Part shown: one piece after another, positions 34,495-42,286 of the stretch
How the letters are laid out: every line of letters begins with the position of its first letter
Numbering within the stretch: position 1 is the stretch's first letter
NCBI RefSeq assembly: GCF_000379685.1
Contig: NZ_KB903283.1
Coordinates: forward strand, 1-64,000
DNA: 64,000 nt
Source: Catelliglobosispora koreensis DSM 44566
GTDB lineage: Bacteria > Actinomycetota > Actinomycetes > Mycobacteriales > Micromonosporaceae
Reading direction: 5' to 3'
Notes under the pieces: generated by a model
Told to the model about the DNA's origin: nothing
Databases searched by the model: none
The model's input: only the letters and a program-made list of their open reading frames with translations
Made by a program: the position numbers and the translations under genes

Positions 34495-35706
34495 CTATGC
34501 CGGCGATGTATGTGCCATGCCCGCCGGGACCTTAGGCTCGGCCACCGGTTCTTCTTCGGGTTCGCGGCCCGGTGTTTTGAGGTCGAACCGCACGATCATG
34601 AACCGGAACACGGAGTAGTAGACCGCCGCGTAAATGGGACCGACCAGGAAGATGAGCCACGGCTTTTCATGGTTGCCGTTGGCGAAATTGAGACTCCAGT
34701 CGATGAACCCGGCCGAGAAGGTGAAGCCGTCGCGCACGCCGAGAGCGTTCATGATGACCATCGACAGTCCGGTTAGGACCGCGTGCACACCGTAGAGCAC
34801 GGGGGCGACGAAGACGAAGGCGAACTCGATCGGCTCGGTGATGCCGGTCAGGAAGGACGTGAGCGCGGCTGAGCCGAGCAGGCCGGTGATGGCCTTGCGG
34901 CGTTCAGGACGTGCTGTGTGAATCATGGCCAGGCACGCGGCGGGCAGTGCGAACATCATGATGGGGAAGAACCCGGTCATGAAACCGCCAGCCTGCGGGT
35001 CGCCGGCGAAGAAGCGGTTCAGGTCACCGGTCTTGCCTTCGAACTCGCCGAAGGTAAACCAGACCAGGCTGTTGGGAATGTGGTGCAGCCCAAGGGGAAC
35101 CAGCAGCCGGTTGATCAGCCCGTAAACGCCGGCGCCGACGGTGTCATAGGCGACGATCCAGTTGCCCACGGCGCTGAACCCACGGCCGATGACCGGCCAC
35201 AGGAGTCCTAACGCGACACCATTGACCACGGCGGCCAGGCCCGCGAGGATCGGCACCAGCCGCCGCCCGCCGAAAAACGCCAGATAGGACGGCAGTTTGG
35301 TGCGATGGAACCGGTCATAGAGCAAGGCGGTGACCAGTCCCATGACGATGCCGCCCAGGATGCCCATGGTCACGAGCTCGTCATTGACCTTGTTGTACTC
35401 CGCGACGACGTCATAGACCGCGTCGAAGACAAGGAAACCCACGACGGCGGCCAGTCCCGTCGTGCCGTCTGCTTTGCGGGCGAATCCAATCGCGACACCG
35501 ACCGCGAACAGCAGGGGCAGATGATCGAAGACGACCTCACCGGCGTTGAGCAACACCTGTGAAACCGGGTTGTCCGGCGGCAGGCCGAGTCGGCGGGCGA
35601 GGTCGGGCCGGCCGAGGCCAAGCAGGAGTCCAGCGATCGGAAGGACGGCGATGGGCATCATCAAGCTGCGTCCGACGCGCTGTAGCACCCCAAAGACTGA
35701 GGTCAC
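34495..35706 (-). CDS. PTS EIIC subunit, GlcNAc/glucose family
   Basis: A 403-residue PTS_EIIC membrane channel with about ten hydrophobic segments. Family signatures: LMMPIAVLPIAGLLLGLG near the start, FFGGRRLVPI in the middle, and the sugar-binding region GITEPIEFAFVFVAPVLYG near residue 285. It is a stand-alone C domain; the B domain is coded separately on the other side of the divergent promoter. The GTG at 35706 has GGAGGG 5 bases upstream and overlaps the regulator stop (GTGA). With DasR-type operators nearby, N-acetylglucosamine is the likely sugar. Confidence 0.93.
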   Translation of the reverse strand: MTSVFGVLQRVGRSLMMPIAVLPIAGLLLGLGRPDLARRLGLPPDNPVSQVLLNAGEVVFDHLPLLFAVGVAIGFARKADGTTGLAAVVGFLVFDAVYDVVAEYNKVNDELVTMGILGGIVMGLVTALLYDRFHRTKLPSYLAFFGGRRLVPILAGLAAVVNGVALGLLWPVIGRGFSAVGNWIVAYDTVGAGVYGLINRLLVPLGLHHIPNSLVWFTFGEFEGKTGDLNRFFAGDPQAGGFMTGFFPIMMFALPAACLAMIHTARPERRKAITGLLGSAALTSFLTGITEPIEFAFVFVAPVLYGVHAVLTGLSMVIMNALGVRDGFTFSAGFIDWSLNFANGNHEKPWLIFLVGPIYAAVYYSVFRFMIVRFDLKTPGREPEEEPVAEPKVPAGMAHTSPA

Positions 35707-36437
35707 GTTTCCCTCCGGCGCTTCGAAGGAAGGGGCCGGGCCAGCGGGACCCAAAGTTTGTACCTGTCGGCCCGGTAAAAGGAGACTGAGTATGACACCA
35801 GGACTGGCCCAGCGTAAGCATGGCGCTCGATGTGCAGCACGGGGGCGCCCGCCCGCACGCCAAGAAGTCCAGCCAGTTCGGCGTCGGCTGTTCCTGCCTC
35901 GATCGTGTCTTCACCCCAATCGGGGACGAGGCTGAACCGCTTTTCCAGATCGTCAAAGAGCGACGAGGTCGGCGCTGTCATCCCGGGCACGAGCCGGTGT
36001 GGCAGCCAGGTGCTGTCGATAGCCATCGGCATGTCATCGGCCAGCCGCAGCCGTTTGAGGTGAACCAGGTCGTCGCCGGGCTCGCAGGTGAGCTGGCGGG
36101 CGAGGTGGGCGGTCGCGCGGACCACGCCGAATTCGAGGATCGCCGATCCCGGCCGCATCCCGCGCCTGGTCATCTCTTCGCTAAACGAGGTGAGCCGGGC
36201 TTGCAGGTCAAGCTTGGGCTTGGCGATGAAGGTGCCTTTGCCGGTGACCTTGAACAGGCGTCCCTCGGCGACCAGCGACTCGACGGCTTGCCGGACGGTC
36301 ATCCGGGCCACGCCATAATGGGCGGCTAGCTCGCGTTCACTGGGAATCGGCTCATCCGGCTCGTCCGTCGCCTCGATCAAGTCAAGCAGAATGTAGCGCA
36401 GCTGCAAGTGCTTGGGCTGGTGCCGGTCGAGTGACAA
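35703..36437 (-). CDS. dasR: GntR/HutC-family regulator, DasR-like
   Basis: A 244-residue repressor. Residues 5-75 are a GntR winged helix (IPSERELAAHYGVARMTVRQAV), residues 95-240 a UTRA effector domain (LTSFSEEMTRRGM, HLKRLRLADDMPMAID, LHIERHAY). The TTG start has AGGAGAG 5 bases upstream. The first dre-type operator lies 29 bases upstream of its start, so it likely represses itself and EIIC as well as the divergent PTS genes, the NgcEFG-like genes and the hexosaminidase. In Streptomyces DasR the inducer is glucosamine-6-phosphate; the same is inferred here. NagR is an equivalent name in other bacteria. Confidence 0.85.
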   Translation of the reverse strand: MSLDRHQPKHLQLRYILLDLIEATDEPDEPIPSERELAAHYGVARMTVRQAVESLVAEGRLFKVTGKGTFIAKPKLDLQARLTSFSEEMTRRGMRPGSAILEFGVVRATAHLARQLTCEPGDDLVHLKRLRLADDMPMAIDSTWLPHRLVPGMTAPTSSLFDDLEKRFSLVPDWGEDTIEAGTADAELAGLLGVRAGAPVLHIERHAYAGPVLVSYSVSFYRADRYKLWVPLARPLPSKRRRET

Positions 36438-36465
36438 GGGACTCTCCTAACGTGATGGGGAATCA

Positions 36466-36486
36466 CGTCTAGACCGGACTAGACCA
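36466..36486 (-). promoter_or_regulatory. Tandem dre-type operator, regulator/PTS promoter
   Basis: Two adjacent 10-base units, CGTCTAGACC (36466-36475) and GGACTAGACC (36476-36485), each a near match to the DasR core GGTCTAGACC. Read towards the regulator gene, the order is imperfect unit then near-perfect unit, the same as in the other two sites. A TTGACA (36507-36502, minus strand) lies upstream. Confidence 0.85.
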
Positions 36487-36553
36487 GACGGTGTCTACTG
36501 TTGTCAACTCTACGAGACCAGTCCACCTACCCCTCGGCCGAGGAGACGCTCGC

Positions 36554-36787
36554 ATGGCCAGTAAAGCGGAACAGATAGTCGCTGGGCTCGGCGGTGTGAA
36601 CAATATTGTGGAGATCGAACCCTGCATCACCCGGCTGCGCAGTGAGGTGGTCGATGCCCGGCTGGTCAGCGAGGCGGTCTTAAGATCGGCTGGGGTGCAC
36701 GGCGTCCTGTTAGCTGGGCGGATAGTGCAGGTAATCGTGGGGCCAGAGGCGGACACGCTCGCTGGCGAAATCGAAGACTTGATGTGA
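36554..36787 (+). CDS. PTS EIIB domain protein
   Basis: A 77-residue stand-alone glucose-family EIIB. The phosphorylated cysteine is Cys24 in VEIEPCITRLR, followed by the standard strand AVLRSAGVHGVLLAGRIVQVIVG. It takes phosphate from EIIA and passes it to the sugar at EIIC. The ATG at 36554 is the natural start; the frame upstream to 36491 covers the promoter. GGAG is 10 bases upstream. Its stop overlaps the EIIA start. In Streptomyces the GlcNAc EIIB is likewise a separate small protein. Confidence 0.92.
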   Translation: MASKAEQIVAGLGGVNNIVEIEPCITRLRSEVVDARLVSEAVLRSAGVHGVLLAGRIVQVIVGPEADTLAGEIEDLM

Positions 36788-37245
36788 GGCAAGTGGTGGT
36801 CATCGCGCCGCTGGATGGGGTTGCCGTCCCACTCCAGCAGGTTCCGGATCCGGTGTTCTCCGAGGTCCTTGTCGGCCCAGGCGTGGCCATCGTGCCCGAG
36901 GAGACCGCGCAAACGGTCCTCGCCCCGATGACCGGCCGCCTGCTCAAACTCAAACCACACGCCTTCATCATCGCCGCCGAAGGCAGGCGCGCGGTGCTGG
37001 TGCACCTGGGCATCGACACCGTGCGGCTCAACGGGTCGGCCACCGAACTGATCGCGCGCGAGAAGCAGGTGATTGAAGCCGGGGAACCGGTGATGCGCTG
37101 GCTGCCTGTGTGTGTCACGCAAGCGGGCCTTAGCGCTATCTGCCCGGTGGTCGCTCTTGACGCGCCACGCGACGCGCTGGAGTCGCTGGCCGAAGGGGCC
37201 ATCCGCGCAGGGGCGAGCCTGTTCACCTGGCGGCATAGTGGCTGA
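36784..37245 (+). CDS. crr: PTS EIIA protein, glucose family
   Basis: A 153-residue EIIA of the glucose (Crr) family. Active-site histidines match the Crr pair: His59 in LKPHAFII and the phospho-acceptor His74 in VLVHLGIDTV. The N-terminal VIAPLDGVAVPLQQVPDPVFSE and GPGVAIVPEE are typical. It takes phosphate from HPr. GTG start overlapping the EIIB stop (GTGA); overlaps the HPr start by 8 bases. As in Streptomyces, it may also have regulatory contacts, but this cannot be seen here. Confidence 0.94.
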   Translation: MRQVVVIAPLDGVAVPLQQVPDPVFSEVLVGPGVAIVPEETAQTVLAPMTGRLLKLKPHAFIIAAEGRRAVLVHLGIDTVRLNGSATELIAREKQVIEAGEPVMRWLPVCVTQAGLSAICPVVALDAPRDALESLAEGAIRAGASLFTWRHSG

Positions 37246-37495
37246 ACGCACCGTCCGCGTCGCGCTGGCCTCAGGGCTGCACGCTCGGCCAGCCGCCGTT
37301 TTCGTCCAGGCGGTGGGGACGACCGGCCTGCCCGTGACGATCCGCCGCGTCAACGGGCACGCCGCGGACGCGCGAAGCATCCTGTCCGTCATCGCGCTCG
37401 ATGTGCGGCAGGGCGAGGAGGTCATCCTTTCCGCCGACGGTCCGCCTCAGGTGCTTGATGAGCTAGCCGCACTATTGGCTCAGGATTTGATATGA
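37238..37495 (+). CDS. ptsH: Phosphocarrier protein HPr
   Basis: An 85-residue HPr. The phospho-acceptor is His15 in SGLHARPAA, at the standard position. The regulatory serine region is ARSILSVIAL (Ser47). It passes phosphate from EI to EIIA. The GTG at 37238, inside the EIIA end, gives the family length; the open frame upstream to 37112 is out-of-frame EIIA sequence. Its stop overlaps the EI start (ATGA). Confidence 0.95.
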   Translation: MAERTVRVALASGLHARPAAVFVQAVGTTGLPVTIRRVNGHAADARSILSVIALDVRQGEEVILSADGPPQVLDELAALLAQDLI

Positions 37496-38934
37496 GCACC
37501 GTCAGCGGCCCGGTGGTGCGGCTGGACTTTCAGCCCACGGGACCAGACGCGGTAACGGGTTCGCCTAACCGGGAATACGCGCGGGCGCTTGGCGCGCTAA
37601 GCGGAGTGGCGCAAACGTTGCGGGAGCTAGGCCTTCGCACTCCAGCCGCCGCGTCCATTCTGGAGGCACAGGCGATGATGGCCGAGGATCCGGTGCTCGC
37701 CGAACGTGTCCGGTCGTTTGTGGACGGTGGCAAGTCGGCTGAAGAGGCGCTGCGTAACGCTTTTGACAGCTTCCGGCCGGGGATCGCCGCGGCGGGACGG
37801 GCAGCCGACCTTGACGATGTGTGCCGGCGTGCGGTGTGGGCGGCTCAGGGGACCTTGCCGGGCACAGGCGGGCTCATTGAGTACCCCCATGTGGTTGTGG
37901 CTCTTGATCTGGCTCCGGCGGACCTTGCGGCGCTTGAGGAAAGCGTGATCGCGATCGTGACGGCGCAGGGCGGGCCGACAAGCCACACCGCGATTTTGGC
38001 TCGGGCGATGGGAATTCCGGCGGTCACCGGGTGGACCGAGGCGCTTTCGTTGCGCGATGGCGAGGTGGTGACGGTCGATTCTGATGCGGGCGTGGTTTCG
38101 CGGGGTGTGACGGCGGCGCGTCCCGTTGCCACGCCAGCTATTGCCAACGGCGGTCCGCAAGGAGTGCTGCTGCAGGCCAACATCGGCTCCAGTGCCGATA
38201 TCGCGCAGGCGCTTTCGGCTGGGGCGCAAGGCGTTGGGCTGCTGCGCTCGGAATTCATGACCGGCTACGCCGAAGTCATCGCCGCGTTTCCAGGAAAGCC
38301 TGTCGTCATCAGGGTTTTCGACGCCGGCGCCGACAAGCCGCTGCCCTTTCTGGCGAAAACCCAAGAACCTAACCCCTCTTTGGGGGTACGCGGTCTGCGC
38401 GCCCTTCGCGCGCATCCCGATGTGCTCACCGCTCAGCTGCGGGCGATAGCCGAGGCCGGTGGCGCACAAGTGATGGCGCCGATGGTTGGCGATCAGCAGG
38501 ACGCGGCCTGGTTCGCCGCGCAGGCACGGTCGTTTGGCCTCAGTCCCGGTGCCATGATTGAGGTTCCAGCGGCGGCGGTGCTGGCACGCGAGATTCTGTC
38601 CGAAGTGGACTTCGTCAGCGTTGGCACCAATGATCTGGTGCAGTACACGCTCGCGGCCGACCGGCAGCTGGCCGCGATGGCGCCACTTCAGAACCCTTGG
38701 CACCCCGCCGTTTTGAGGCTCATCTCATGGGTAGGGCAAGCCGCGCAAGCGACAGGCAAGCCCGCGGGCGTGTGCGGCGAGGCGGCCGCCGATCCCCGTT
38801 TGGCACCGGTCCTCGTTGGACTCGGAATGTCGAGCCTGTCGATGAGCCCGCACGCGATCGCGGCGGTGCGGGCGGCACTTTCTGCCTACACCTTGGAGCA
38901 ATGCCGCGAACTCGCGCAAAACGCCATAGGTTAA
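37492..38934 (+). CDS. ptsI: PTS enzyme I, compact form
   Basis: A 480-residue phosphoenolpyruvate-protein phosphotransferase, the first enzyme of the PTS. The phospho-His is His165 in GGPTSHTAIL. The PEP-binding barrel has GLLRSEFM, KPVVIRVFDAGADKPLPF, FVSVGTNDLVQYTLAADR and the catalytic Cys428 in GVCGEAAADP. All catalytic motifs are present, yet the protein is about 70-95 residues shorter than typical EI (550-575), with a trimmed N-terminal helical domain and shorter barrel loops. ATGA overlap with ptsH. It closes the four-gene PTS operon. Confidence 0.94.
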   Translation: MSTVSGPVVRLDFQPTGPDAVTGSPNREYARALGALSGVAQTLRELGLRTPAAASILEAQAMMAEDPVLAERVRSFVDGGKSAEEALRNAFDSFRPGIAAAGRAADLDDVCRRAVWAAQGTLPGTGGLIEYPHVVVALDLAPADLAALEESVIAIVTAQGGPTSHTAILARAMGIPAVTGWTEALSLRDGEVVTVDSDAGVVSRGVTAARPVATPAIANGGPQGVLLQANIGSSADIAQALSAGAQGVGLLRSEFMTGYAEVIAAFPGKPVVIRVFDAGADKPLPFLAKTQEPNPSLGVRGLRALRAHPDVLTAQLRAIAEAGGAQVMAPMVGDQQDAAWFAAQARSFGLSPGAMIEVPAAAVLAREILSEVDFVSVGTNDLVQYTLAADRQLAAMAPLQNPWHPAVLRLISWVGQAAQATGKPAGVCGEAAADPRLAPVLVGLGMSSLSMSPHAIAAVRAALSAYTLEQCRELAQNAIG

Positions 38935-38953
38935 CCGTCCCTTTCCCCGGGTG

Positions 38954-38998
38954 TTGACAAGCAGTGGGTCTCATGGTGGTCTAGTCCGGTCTAGACCA
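38954..38998 (+). promoter_or_regulatory. Promoter and tandem dre-type operator of the NgcEFG-like operon
   Basis: A consensus -35 TTGACA at 38954-38959. The operator starts 17 bases on: GGTCTAGTCC (38978-38987) directly followed by the perfect palindrome GGTCTAGACC (38988-38997), flanked by T and A. It covers the expected -10 region, so repressor binding would block RNA polymerase. Confidence 0.88.
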
Positions 38999-39029
38999 CT
39001 GCCTCTCGTTCCCCTTTGGAGTGAGTAAG

Positions 39030-40418
39030 TTGGACCAGGATCTAACCCGTCGCACCCTTTTACAGCGTTCCGCGGCCGCCGGTCTCATGGCTGTTCCAGC
39101 AGCGGGCCTGCTGTCGGCCTGTGTCGGCACCGCTGGTGAGCAACAGCCCAAAGCCGAGGGCGACAAGACGCCCGAGAATCCGCTTGGCGTCAAGGAAGAC
39201 GCCGAACTGGAAGTCGTCATCTTCAATGGCGGCCTGGGCACCAAGTACGCCACTGACGCCCACATCCCCTCGTACAAAAAGAAGTTCCCGAAGGCGACCG
39301 TCAAGTACTCGGCCGCCGAAGAGATCTCCACGGTCTTGCAGCCCCGGTTCGCCAGCAACCTGCCGCCAGACATGGTCAACAACGCCGGGTCGAAGCTGAT
39401 GGACCAGGGCAAGCTCATCGAGGCCGGGCAGGTGGCCGACCTGAGCGACCTGTTCGCCGCGCCCTCATTGGACATCGCGGGCAAGACCGTTGGGCAGACC
39501 CTCCTGCCGGGCACCATCGAGCAGGGCACCTTCAACGGCAAGCCCTATCTGCTCAACTACGCGTTCAGCGTGTTCGGCCTCTGGTACTCCGGAAAACTGT
39601 TCAAGGACAACGGATGGACCGCACCATCAACGTGGGCTGATTTCACCGCGCTGCTGGACAAGATGCGCGCCAAGGGCATCACGCCCTATGCCTACGCTGG
39701 CGCCAACGCCGCCTACTACCAATACACCGTCATCCTGACCACCGCCGCGAAAATCGGTGGTGCCGACGTGCTCAAGAACATCGACACCCTGGCCGACAAC
39801 GCCTGGAAGGCACCGGCGGTGAAGCAGGCCGCCGAACTGTGGGGCCAAATCGGTGCCAAGTACACGGATAAGTCTCACCTGAGCCTCAAGCACACCGAGG
39901 TTCAGCTGCAGCAGAACCAGGCCAAGATTGGCTTCTACCCCTCTGGCTCGTGGCTGGAAAACGAGCAGGCGAAAGACACTCCGGCCGGCTTCGATTATCA
40001 GGTCATGCCGTTGCCGGGCAACAGCGGCGACAAACTGCCCGCCGCGGCGATCTATGCCGCTCCGGGCGAGATCTACTTTGTCCCGTCGAAGGGCAAGAAT
40101 GTCAACGGTGGCAAGGAATACCTGCGCCACATGCTGTCCAAGGACGGTGCGCGCAAGTTCACCGAACTCACCAAATCGCTGACCGTGGTTTCCGGTGCGG
40201 CCGAAGGACTCGACATCGCCCCCGGCCTGACCAGTGCCACGAAGATGCTCAAGGCGGCGGGACAGGACATCTTCAGCTTCCGCTTCGACGTGCAGTACAA
40301 GAAGCTCGACGACGAGTGCCGCAACGCCACCAACGAGCTGATGTTCCAGGGCGGCTCCGCCGACAAGTTCTGTGAGCGCATGCAGAAAGTTGCCGACGAG
40401 GTCAAGAAGTCCAAGTAG
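39030..40418 (+). CDS. ngcE: N-acetylglucosamine/chitobiose ABC transporter binding protein, NgcE-like
   Basis: A 462-residue family 1 extracellular solute-binding lipoprotein. The signal has a twin-arginine (LTRRTLLQRS) and a lipobox ending LLSAC, so Tat export and lipidation are both likely. NgcE-like features include VVIFNGGLGTKYATD, FASNLPPDMVNNAG and LNYAFSVFGLWYSG. I chose TTG 39030 because GGAG lies 8 bases upstream; the GTG at 39021 falls on that site itself. First gene of a three-gene importer operon behind a dre-type operator. It should bind GlcNAc or its oligomers outside the cell. Confidence 0.9.
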   Translation: MDQDLTRRTLLQRSAAAGLMAVPAAGLLSACVGTAGEQQPKAEGDKTPENPLGVKEDAELEVVIFNGGLGTKYATDAHIPSYKKKFPKATVKYSAAEEISTVLQPRFASNLPPDMVNNAGSKLMDQGKLIEAGQVADLSDLFAAPSLDIAGKTVGQTLLPGTIEQGTFNGKPYLLNYAFSVFGLWYSGKLFKDNGWTAPSTWADFTALLDKMRAKGITPYAYAGANAAYYQYTVILTTAAKIGGADVLKNIDTLADNAWKAPAVKQAAELWGQIGAKYTDKSHLSLKHTEVQLQQNQAKIGFYPSGSWLENEQAKDTPAGFDYQVMPLPGNSGDKLPAAAIYAAPGEIYFVPSKGKNVNGGKEYLRHMLSKDGARKFTELTKSLTVVSGAAEGLDIAPGLTSATKMLKAAGQDIFSFRFDVQYKKLDDECRNATNELMFQGGSADKFCERMQKVADEVKKSK

Positions 40419-40440
40419 GACAACGGAGCTGGAGAGGTTC

Positions 40441-41346
40441 ATGCGGCACGGCAGAAACCCGTTTGTCGTCGGATTTCTGGTGACACCGATCGCGCTCTAC
40501 ACGATCTTCGTCGCCTACCCGATCGCCGAACTGATACGCATCTCCCTGACGGACTGGAGCGGGCTCTCGCCCGAGTTCACCTTCGTCGGGCTGGACAACT
40601 TTGGGAAGATCCTGACCGATGACAAGGTCTGGCAAGCGGTTCAGCACCATCTGCTGCTCCTGATCGCTCTCCCGCTCGTCACCATCGCCCTCGCCCTGCT
40701 GTTCAGCTTCCTGCTGAACATGGGCGGGGGCACCCGTTCCGGGCTCGCCACAGGGGTCTGGGGGTCGAAGTTCTACCGCGTGGTGTTCTTCTTGCCCCAG
40801 GTGCTCGCGGTCGTCATCGTCGGCGTCATCTTCGGCCGCGTCTACGGCCCGGATCAGTCCGGCATTCTCAACAGTCTTCTGGGCCGGCTCAACGTGGAGC
40901 CCGTGCAGTTCATGGCCGAGTGGGGAATGCTGTCCATCCTCGGCGTGCTGATCTGGCAAGCCGTTGGCTTCTATGTCGTCTTGTTCTCGGCTGGCATGGC
41001 TTCCATTCCCGGCGAACTCTATGAGGCGGCCGTGATCGATGGCGCCAGCCGGGTCACGGTGTTCTTCCGCATCACCATTCCCCTGCTGTGGGAGACGATC
41101 CGCGTCGCCTGGGTCTACTTGGGAATCCTCGCCTTTGACGCCTTCGCCTTGGTCATGGTGATGACGATCGAGCAAGGCGGGCCTGACGGCGACACGAGTG
41201 TGCTGCCTGTGCTGATTTACAAGCAGGGCATCCGTGAATCCGAATACGGCTACGCCGCCGCGCTAGGGGTTTCCTTGTTCTTGCTGACCGTGACGTTCGC
41301 CGCCCTCGCCCTGCGGGCGGGCCGCCGCGACACACTCGAACATTAG
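40441..41346 (+). CDS. ngcF: ABC transporter permease, NgcF-like
   Basis: A 301-residue binding-protein-dependent permease (MalF type) with six membrane segments. The EAA loop that contacts the ATPase is ELYEAAVIDGASRVTVFFRITIP near residue 198 (key part EAAVIDGAS). The start ATG at 40441 has GGAGAGG 4 bases upstream; the longer frame from 40372 is inside the binding-protein gene. Pairs with the following permease. Confidence 0.93.
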   Translation: MRHGRNPFVVGFLVTPIALYTIFVAYPIAELIRISLTDWSGLSPEFTFVGLDNFGKILTDDKVWQAVQHHLLLLIALPLVTIALALLFSFLLNMGGGTRSGLATGVWGSKFYRVVFFLPQVLAVVIVGVIFGRVYGPDQSGILNSLLGRLNVEPVQFMAEWGMLSILGVLIWQAVGFYVVLFSAGMASIPGELYEAAVIDGASRVTVFFRITIPLLWETIRVAWVYLGILAFDAFALVMVMTIEQGGPDGDTSVLPVLIYKQGIRESEYGYAAALGVSLFLLTVTFAALALRAGRRDTLEH

Positions 41347-41357
41347 AGGGCAGCGCT

Positions 41358-42209
41358 ATGTCAGTGAAGAAAGACGTCAAGCTGCTCGCCGGGGCCGGGC
41401 ACGTCATGCTCGCCATGTGGGCGCTAATGGTGATTGGCCCGTTGCTTTTCACCTTCATCGCCTCGTTCAAATCCAATACCGAAATCTTCTTGGGCAATCC
41501 GTTCGCCTTACCGGCCACGTGGGACTTCGGCGCCTTTGGCCGGGCATGGCGGGAAGCGCACATCGGCACCTATTTCCTCAACAGCGTCATCGTGGTCGGC
41601 GTATCGACCTTTGGCACCATGCTGCTGGGCTCGATGGCCGCCTATGTGCTAGCCCGGTATCAGTTCCGGTTCAACCGCGCCATTTACTACTACTTCGTGG
41701 CCGGGCTCGCCTTTCCCGTTTACGTCGTGCTCACTCCGCTTTACCTTGTGGTGCAAGCGGCCGGGCTTTTGGGGACGCACACGGGACTCATCCTGGTCTA
41801 CATCGCTTATTCGCTGCCGTTCACCATTTTCTTCCTGGCCGCGTTTTTCAAGACCCTGCCAAACGCGGTCGCCGAGGCGGCGCTGATTGACGGCGCGTCG
41901 CACACGAAGCTGTTCTTCCGCGTCATGCTGCCGATGGCGAAACCCGGTCTGGTGAGCATCACCATCTTCAACCTCATCGGGCAGTGGAACCAATACGTGC
42001 TTCCGGTGGCGTTGCTGCAAGGCGAGGGCGCGGAGTCGAAATGGGTTCTCACGCAAGGCATCGCCGACATCTCCACATCCGCTGGTTACGAAGCGGACTG
42101 GGCGGCCCTGTTCGCCGCTCTCACCATCGCCATCATCCCGATGGTCGCCGTGTATGCGTTCTTCCAGCGCCAGATTCAGTCTGGGCTGACCGCAGGCGCG
42201 GTGAAGTAA
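41358..42209 (+). CDS. ngcG: ABC transporter permease, NgcG-like
   Basis: A 283-residue MalG-type permease with six membrane segments. The EAA loop is AVAEAALIDGASHTKLFFRVMLP near residue 172 (key part EAALIDGAS). The C-terminal KWVLTQGIADISTSAGYEADW loop fits the NgcG/DasC group. No ATPase gene follows. In Streptomyces such importers share the ATPase MsiK coded elsewhere, and the same is inferred here. Confidence 0.93.
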   Translation: MSVKKDVKLLAGAGHVMLAMWALMVIGPLLFTFIASFKSNTEIFLGNPFALPATWDFGAFGRAWREAHIGTYFLNSVIVVGVSTFGTMLLGSMAAYVLARYQFRFNRAIYYYFVAGLAFPVYVVLTPLYLVVQAAGLLGTHTGLILVYIAYSLPFTIFFLAAFFKTLPNAVAEAALIDGASHTKLFFRVMLPMAKPGLVSITIFNLIGQWNQYVLPVALLQGEGAESKWVLTQGIADISTSAGYEADWAALFAALTIAIIPMVAVYAFFQRQIQSGLTAGAVK

Positions 42210-42218
42210 GTCGATCCA

Positions 42219-42264
42219 TTGACAAACCTGTCTGTCCCGTGTTGGTCTAGCCCGGTCTAGACCA
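42219..42264 (+). promoter_or_regulatory. Promoter and tandem dre-type operator of the hexosaminidase gene
   Basis: TTGACA at 42219-42224. Eighteen bases on lies TGGTCTAGCCC then GGTCTAGACCA: units GGTCTAGCCC (42244-42253) and GGTCTAGACC (42254-42263). Same order and 10-base pitch as the site at 38978. The GH20 start is 23 bases downstream. Confidence 0.88.
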
Positions 42265-42286
42265 ACCTCCTACCTGGAGCGACCCT

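Noticed and set aside
36513-36523. Extra dre half-site (GAGACCAGTCC) near the EIIB start
   Set aside because: Only one half matches; without the second half it is too short to call.
36469-37425. 318-codon minus-strand frame across the PTS genes
   Set aside because: EIIB, EIIA and HPr with their active-site residues are on the plus strand; this is a shadow that also crosses the dre-type operator.
37627-38703. 358-codon frame opposite ptsI
   Set aside because: Shadow of enzyme I; composition is Arg/His/Gly-rich and no motif is present.
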